Assembly (NCBI RefSeq): GCF_013304735.1
Contig: NZ_JAAITI010000032.1
Location: forward strand, 1-39,878
Reading direction: 5' to 3'
Length of the DNA stretch: 39,878 nucleotides
Origin: Blautia luti
Lineage (GTDB): Bacteria; Bacillota; Clostridia; Lachnospirales; Lachnospiraceae
Shown here: positions 36,643-39,878 of the stretch, one piece after another
Position numbering within the stretch: the first letter of the stretch is position 1
Layout: each line of letters starts with the position of its first letter
Program-made: the position numbers and the translations under genes
Notes under the pieces: generated by a model
The model's input: only the letters and a program-made list of their open reading frames with translations
Told to the model about the DNA's origin: nothing
The model's database searches: none

Positions 36643-37926
36643 TTACAGTTTCATAGCACCGCGGATGCAGCTCTCAATATACTCTTCACCCAGATCTGTA
36701 TTCAGGCTGAGATCAAAATTTCCTGCTGCGCCCCACATACGGCGTGTGTAATAACGGTAGTTGTCTGCGCGGAGTTTTTCGTTTTTCTGGACAACAGCTC
36801 TTGCTTCTTTCTCGGAGATGTTCTGTCTCCTTGCTACTCTTTTGATCCTACTTTCCAGTGGCGCGGAGAAGAATACTTTCAGGCAGTTTGCGGAATTTCT
36901 GAGAACGTAATCTGCACAGCGGCCTACGATGACGCAACTGCCTTTTTCCGAAAGATCACGTACGACCTGACATTCTGCTTCAAAAATCTTGTCCTTCGGT
37001 GCTTCGTCCTGCATATCTGTGTTCAGATACATCTGATTGACCAGATCGTAGAGAAGGCTGTTTGTCATGATCTCCTCATTTTTCTTAATGAATTCCGGTG
37101 TGTAGCCTGTGGTTCCTGCTGTCATCTGGATGATCTCTGCATCATAGAAATCGTAGCCCAGCTTTTCTGCGAGTGCCTTGCCCATATCGTGGCCACCGCT
37201 TCCAAACTGCCTTCCAATGGCGATGACATTTTTTCCATAAGTTCCTGCTGTCTGCTCGTTTGCTTCGCTCTCGTTTTCCACAGATGCTGTTTCCAGGAAG
37301 ATCATGTCTTTCAGGAATGCAAGTTTCTTTCCGATGAGTCTGGCAATAAAGCCTACCAGAAGGGCTGCGATAACCGTACCTTCTCTCACGCCGTCCAGTC
37401 TTCCTGCGAATACGAAGGAAAGTACTGCAGCGATCACTGCCATGGATACGTCAAAACAGATCTTGGTTGTTCCGAAGTTTGTTTTCCATGTGAGGACAAT
37501 GGCGCGGACAAAGGATTCTCCAGGAAGCATAACAACGTCTGCCAGAACTTCCATATATACACCGACACCAAGAATCAGACATCCGATGAGCAGGTATACG
37601 ATCTTCATGACATACGCTTCCGGGTTGACCCAGGAAAAAAGGATCATGGTGAGATCGATAAAATATCCAAATATGATGGATACCGGAATCTGAAGGATGT
37701 GCTCCAGTTTAAAGTTCTTTCTCAGGATGATCAGCTGCAGCACGATCAAAAAAATACTGAAAAAAATGGTAAAGTTTCCAAGTGTAAATGGAAAATTCAG
37801 GCTTAACACATAGGGAATCGATGAAATCGGTGAAGTTCCCAGGTTTGCCTTGGTGATCAGACTGACTCCCAGGGAGTTTACAAACAGTCCCACCAGAAAT
37901 ATCAAGTATCGTTTTAGTTTCTCCAT
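36643..37926 (-). CDS. Fusion of a YczE/YitT-like membrane domain and a cytidylate-kinase-like domain
   Basis: The 427-residue protein joins two unrelated parts. Residues 1-205 form about five membrane helices resembling the YczE/YitT-type (DUF6198) family, opening with VNSLGVSLITKANLGTSPIS. After a polar linker (210-231) comes a soluble kinase domain like the cytidylate-kinase-like family, with the phosphate-binding loop GRQFGSGG (238-245), VIVGRCADYVL and the Arg-rich lid RIKRVARR. The kinase substrate and the purpose of the membrane anchor are unknown. It lies 94 nt downstream of the MarR gene on the same strand and may be under its control. Confidence 0.85.
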   Translation of the reverse strand: MEKLKRYLIFLVGLFVNSLGVSLITKANLGTSPISSIPYVLSLNFPFTLGNFTIFFSIFLIVLQLIILRKNFKLEHILQIPVSIIFGYFIDLTMILFSWVNPEAYVMKIVYLLIGCLILGVGVYMEVLADVVMLPGESFVRAIVLTWKTNFGTTKICFDVSMAVIAAVLSFVFAGRLDGVREGTVIAALLVGFIARLIGKKLAFLKDMIFLETASVENESEANEQTAGTYGKNVIAIGRQFGSGGHDMGKALAEKLGYDFYDAEIIQMTAGTTGYTPEFIKKNEEIMTNSLLYDLVNQMYLNTDMQDEAPKDKIFEAECQVVRDLSEKGSCVIVGRCADYVLRNSANCLKVFFSAPLESRIKRVARRQNISEKEARAVVQKNEKLRADNYRYYTRRMWGAAGNFDLSLNTDLGEEYIESCIRGAMKL

Positions 37927-37962
37927 TATTTTTTGTCTCCTCCTCGTTGTACAGATTTTAAT

Positions 37963-37993
37963 CGGATAATTATGCCTATGCAGCCATTATCCG
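37963..37993. other. Small dyad between MarR and membrane-kinase genes
   Basis: CGGATAAT (37963-37970) and ATTATCCG (37986-37993) form a perfect 8-bp dyad with a 15-nt loop. No T-run follows, so it is not an obvious terminator; it may be an operator or an mRNA stem. Confidence 0.3.
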
Positions 37994-38020
37994 GTTATCA
38001 TAAAGCGGACCTCCGCCTGT

Positions 38021-38443
38021 TTATTTTATCTCAGCAAGATTTCTGTAGATCCTGTGAAATATCTCCATAAATACTTTCTGCTCTTCTTCTGAAATATTGT
38101 TTAAGGCCGTTTCTTCAATCTTTTCAAAAGTTTCTTCTACCAGCTTCTGATTTTTCTTTCCGGATTCTGTCATAAAAATATGAAAGGTACGACGGTTTCC
38201 GTTAAGCATTTTTCTCTCGATCAACCCTTTTTCTTCCATACGATTCAGGATCGATGTCAGGGATCCTGCTTCAATCAGGCATCCTGCCGCAATTTCCTTC
38301 TGGCTGGCGCCGTCGTGATCTTTCAGGTAATCCAGGACTTTGGGCTGACCCAGGGTAAGGCCTGTATCTTTCAGCTGTTCCATCAGTTTTTTCTGGACCA
38401 TCATGTGGTTTGCCATGGACAGATAGTGAAAGGAATCGTTCAT
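38021..38443 (-). CDS. MarR family transcriptional regulator
   Basis: The 140-residue protein is a standard MarR regulator, with a dimerising N-terminal helix and a winged helix-turn-helix (GASQKEIAAGCLIEAGSLTSIL, RMEEKGLIERK, NRRTFHIFMTESGK). Its start has GGGAG upstream. A 13-bp perfect dyad 21-55 nt before the start is almost certainly its own operator, and the membrane-kinase fusion gene downstream may be co-regulated. The ligand is unknown. Confidence 0.92.
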   Translation of the reverse strand: MNDSFHYLSMANHMMVQKKLMEQLKDTGLTLGQPKVLDYLKDHDGASQKEIAAGCLIEAGSLTSILNRMEEKGLIERKMLNGNRRTFHIFMTESGKKNQKLVEETFEKIEETALNNISEEEQKVFMEIFHRIYRNLAEIK

Positions 38444-38463
38444 ATATCTTTCTCCCTTTTTTA

Positions 38464-38498
38464 ATAGTTATAATTCAAACATTTAGAATTATAACTAT
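38464..38498. promoter_or_regulatory. MarR-type operator, 13-bp perfect dyad
   Basis: ATAGTTATAATTC (38464-38476) and its exact complement GAATTATAACTAT (38486-38498) flank 9 nt, directly upstream of the marR-type gene. The dyad contains TATAAT-like boxes, so binding would block transcription. Confidence 0.7.
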
Positions 38499-38639
38499 AT
38501 TGATGGCGTATGTCAATATTATTTTTAAAATATGTTGGAATTCTGTACAAAAAAGAGAGCTTTTTTTATTTCAGTCTGCACAAAATATAGGAAAAATCGT
38601 AAGGACAAACGTATAAATAAAATGATCCTCTGCCTGCAT

Positions 38640-38681
38640 AAAAAAACAGCGAAATGGATATTCGTTTCCATTTCACTGTTT
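38640..38681 (-). terminator. Terminator of the ECF S-component gene
   Basis: A 15-bp stem with one mismatch (38644-38658 with 38666-38681) and a short loop is followed on the minus strand by a run of T ending in ATG. It lies 37 nt after the stop of the transporter gene. The rest of the 275-nt gap to the MarR gene holds the MarR operator, and I saw nothing else in it. Confidence 0.8.
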
Positions 38682-38718
38682 AATGTTTTTTCTGTTAATA
38701 AGTTTGTGTTATGTTGTT

Positions 38719-39330
38719 TTATGCAACTTGATTCTTGTTGTTGGTAACGGTGATCAGATGGCTCTTGATCAGTACCGGACGTACTGCGTTGTAGATGATT
38801 GCTACCAGGATTACAGATACCACTGCATTGATGAAGGTTGCTGCCGCACTCATTTTTGCAAGTGCCTGTGCAAGCTCCTGAGGCTGTCCTAAAATGTACT
38901 GTTTGTAAAAATATCCTACGATAGGATCTGCTACTACGTTAAATGCCAGTCCTGCGATGGATGCGATCACGCTCCATTTGAATACATATTTCTTATCTGT
39001 ACTTTCGTTGATCTTTGCAACTTTGTGTGCTACAAGACCTACGATCAGACCGATACAGAATTTCAGTACAAAAGTTTTTGGTGCTCCTGTGATGTAAACA
39101 GGGTCCATAATGTCTGCGATTCCCATTCCGATTGCTCCGGAAAGGCCTCCGTATACACCGCCCAGAAGCAGTGCTGCCAGTACACAGAATGCGTTTCCGA
39201 TATGGATGGATGTTGCATCTCCGCCTGGTACTGGGATCTTGATCTGCAGGAATGTGAAGGATACGTAGCATAAAGCTGCTAATAATGCAGTTTCTGCAAG
39301 TTTGACTACTGTGTTGTTCTGTGTGTTCAT
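38719..39330 (-). CDS. ECF transporter S component (substrate-binding membrane subunit)
   Basis: This 203-residue membrane protein has about six helices and the features of ECF S components: the AETALLAALCYVSFTFLQIKIP opening and IHIGNAFCVLAALLLGGVYGGLSGAIGMGIADI in helices 2-3 (read here as two adjoining stretches). Such proteins bind a vitamin or similar micronutrient and dock on a shared energising module encoded elsewhere. The ligand cannot be assigned. GAGGGG precedes the ATG. The leader has an unusual repeat structure that may be its control element. Confidence 0.85.
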   Translation of the reverse strand: MNTQNNTVVKLAETALLAALCYVSFTFLQIKIPVPGGDATSIHIGNAFCVLAALLLGGVYGGLSGAIGMGIADIMDPVYITGAPKTFVLKFCIGLIVGLVAHKVAKINESTDKKYVFKWSVIASIAGLAFNVVADPIVGYFYKQYILGQPQELAQALAKMSAAATFINAVVSVILVAIIYNAVRPVLIKSHLITVTNNKNQVA

Positions 39331-39351
39331 AATAATTCCCCTCTCGTGTTT

Positions 39352-39409
39352 TGTTATTACTTTAGTGTGTGAATAATTTAGTGTATGAATGTAATAACAC
39401 GGGTGTTAT
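39352..39409 (-). promoter_or_regulatory. Structured leader/operator of the ECF S-component gene
   Basis: A 9-bp perfect inverted repeat (39352-39360 with 39391-39399) encloses two near-identical 14-nt tandem copies, TTTAGTGTGTGAAT (39361-39374) and TTTAGTGTATGAAT (39377-39390). Overlapping it is a second palindrome, ATAACAC-GG-GTGTTAT (39394-39409). In the mRNA the shared segment could pair either upstream or downstream, close to the ribosome binding site. A possible promoter, TTGTAA-17-TACCAT, lies just upstream. No known riboswitch class was recognised. Confidence 0.5.
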
Positions 39410-39478
39410 GGTACTGCTTGTTTGGGTGTATTACAAGGGGCAATTTTTATGTTTTTTTAGGGGACAGTTTTTTGTGGT

Positions 39479-39505
39479 AATAAAAAAAGCGGCTGTTTTA
39501 GCCAC
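39479..39505 (-). terminator. rRNA operon terminator
   Basis: On the minus strand GTGGCT and AGCCGC (39505-39500 and 39494-39489; one G-U pair) form a 6-bp stem with a 5-nt loop, followed by seven T. It is the first clear terminator after the 23S gene, about 280 nt past its 3' end. Confidence 0.8.
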
Positions 39506-39603
39506 TTTCTTTGGTATTGTATATTCAAAACTACATACATGTTTGTTGATGGTTAATCTTTTTGAATCAAGTTTTACCTGCGTGCCGATTTGCCTTTTTT
39601 TCA

Positions 39604-39757
39604 CGGGCTCGCAGCTAAAGCTGCATCGCCTGTTTTTTTAGGCTACTCCAGCGGTGGTCATCTCACGACTCCGTCGTTCGATGTCATTTGCTTCGCAAAT
39701 GTCCAGGAATCATCATGAATGCCTCTCCACAAGCAAGCTTGTTCCGATTCATTCCTG
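39604..39757 (-). other. Highly structured 23S downstream spacer
   Basis: Four tight hairpins follow one another: 39611-39624 (GCAGCT/AGCTGC), 39665-39677 (ACGAC/GTCGT), 39685-39701 (CATTTGC/GCAAATG) and 39729-39742 (ACAAGC/GCTTGT). The last is nested inside the CAGGAAT/ATTCCTG pair (39704-39710 with 39751-39757). No 5S-like sequence was found between the 23S end and the terminator. Confidence 0.5.
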
Positions 39758-39784
39758 CTGTTTCCTGCCCGCTTCCTCGGCTAG

Positions 39785-39878
39785 TTGGTCAAGCCCTCAC
39801 CCGATTAGTAACAGTCAGCTCCATGTGTTACCACACTTCCACCTCTGCCCTATCTACCTCGTCGTCTTCAAGGGGGTT
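39785..39878 (-). rRNA. 23S ribosomal RNA, 3' end (partial)
   Basis: Read on the minus strand, the stretch matches the 3' end of bacterial 23S rRNA: GAAGACGACGAGGTAGATAG, then the ACTGTTACTAATCGG and GAGGGCTTGACC blocks that correspond to the last helix region. The gene continues beyond the right edge. The exact 3' nucleotide is approximate. Confidence 0.92.

Noticed and set aside
36637..37806. Long plus-strand open frame (389 codons)
   Set aside because: It is antisense to the membrane-kinase fusion, Cys/His-rich and without recognisable domains.
39361..39390. Tandem repeats as a CRISPR-like array
   Set aside because: Only two 14-nt copies with a 2-nt spacer; not a CRISPR structure.
39506..39784. 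5S rRNA gene in the 23S downstream region
   Set aside because: No 5S-like conserved core or end-pairing was found on the minus strand.

Overview
The window looks like chromosome of a low-to-mid GC Gram-positive gut anaerobe, most likely Lachnospiraceae and possibly Blautia or a close relative. This is inferred from strong AGGAGG-type ribosome binding sites, many AraC-controlled glycoside hydrolase loci, GPH-family sugar transporters without PTS genes, and 4Fe-4S flavin and aldo/keto oxidoreductases. The right edge enters the 3' end of a 23S rRNA gene on the minus strand.

Layout. 1-2400: an MFS permease divergent from an AraC regulator. 2400-7400: a minus-strand run of LysR regulator, ferredoxin-type aldo/keto reductase, a translationally coupled DUF3791-DUF3990-DUF3791 cassette, an unrecognised small protein, a flavin (PNPOx-like) protein and a 2-hydroxyacid dehydrogenase. 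7500-9860: a MATE exporter and a DegV protein. 10067-11187: a wrecked citrate lyase locus, in which the first 47 codons of citC and a 3'-truncated citE meet head-on at one breakpoint; citD is intact and citF is missing. 11481-12467: a Gfo/Idh/MocA oxidoreductase. 12488-17767: a three-gene ABC-2 exporter divergent from a NarL-type two-component system, an arrangement like the linearmycin-resistance lnrJKLMN module, followed by an RluA-type pseudouridine synthase. 18777-20183: a second MATE exporter with a terminator hairpin in its presumed leader.

20336-36488 is one large glycoside-use region with three parts. (a) GPH transporter, GH5 and GH43 on the minus strand, divergent from an AraC regulator. 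(b) A tightly packed five-gene minus-strand operon: GH78 alpha-L-rhamnosidase, metallo-beta-lactamase-fold hydrolase, ROK sugar kinase (BglK-like), Old-Yellow-Enzyme/enoate-reductase-type flavoprotein, and GH1 (6-phospho-)beta-glucosidase. (c) A second GPH transporter upstream of that operon, divergent from another AraC regulator. Together (b) and (c) look like a locus for importing a rhamnosyl-glucoside of a plant phenolic, trimming its sugars, phosphorylating and cleaving the glucoside, and reducing the unsaturated aglycone. That chemistry is an inference, and it is the main candidate for an undescribed system here.

36522-39878: a long imperfect palindrome, a membrane-protein/cytidylate-kinase-like fusion, a MarR regulator with a near-perfect autoregulatory dyad, an ECF-transporter S component with an unusual repeat-structured leader, the rRNA operon terminator, a highly structured spacer with no recognisable 5S gene, and the 3' end of 23S rRNA.

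No tRNA, CRISPR array, insertion sequence or prophage gene was recognised.
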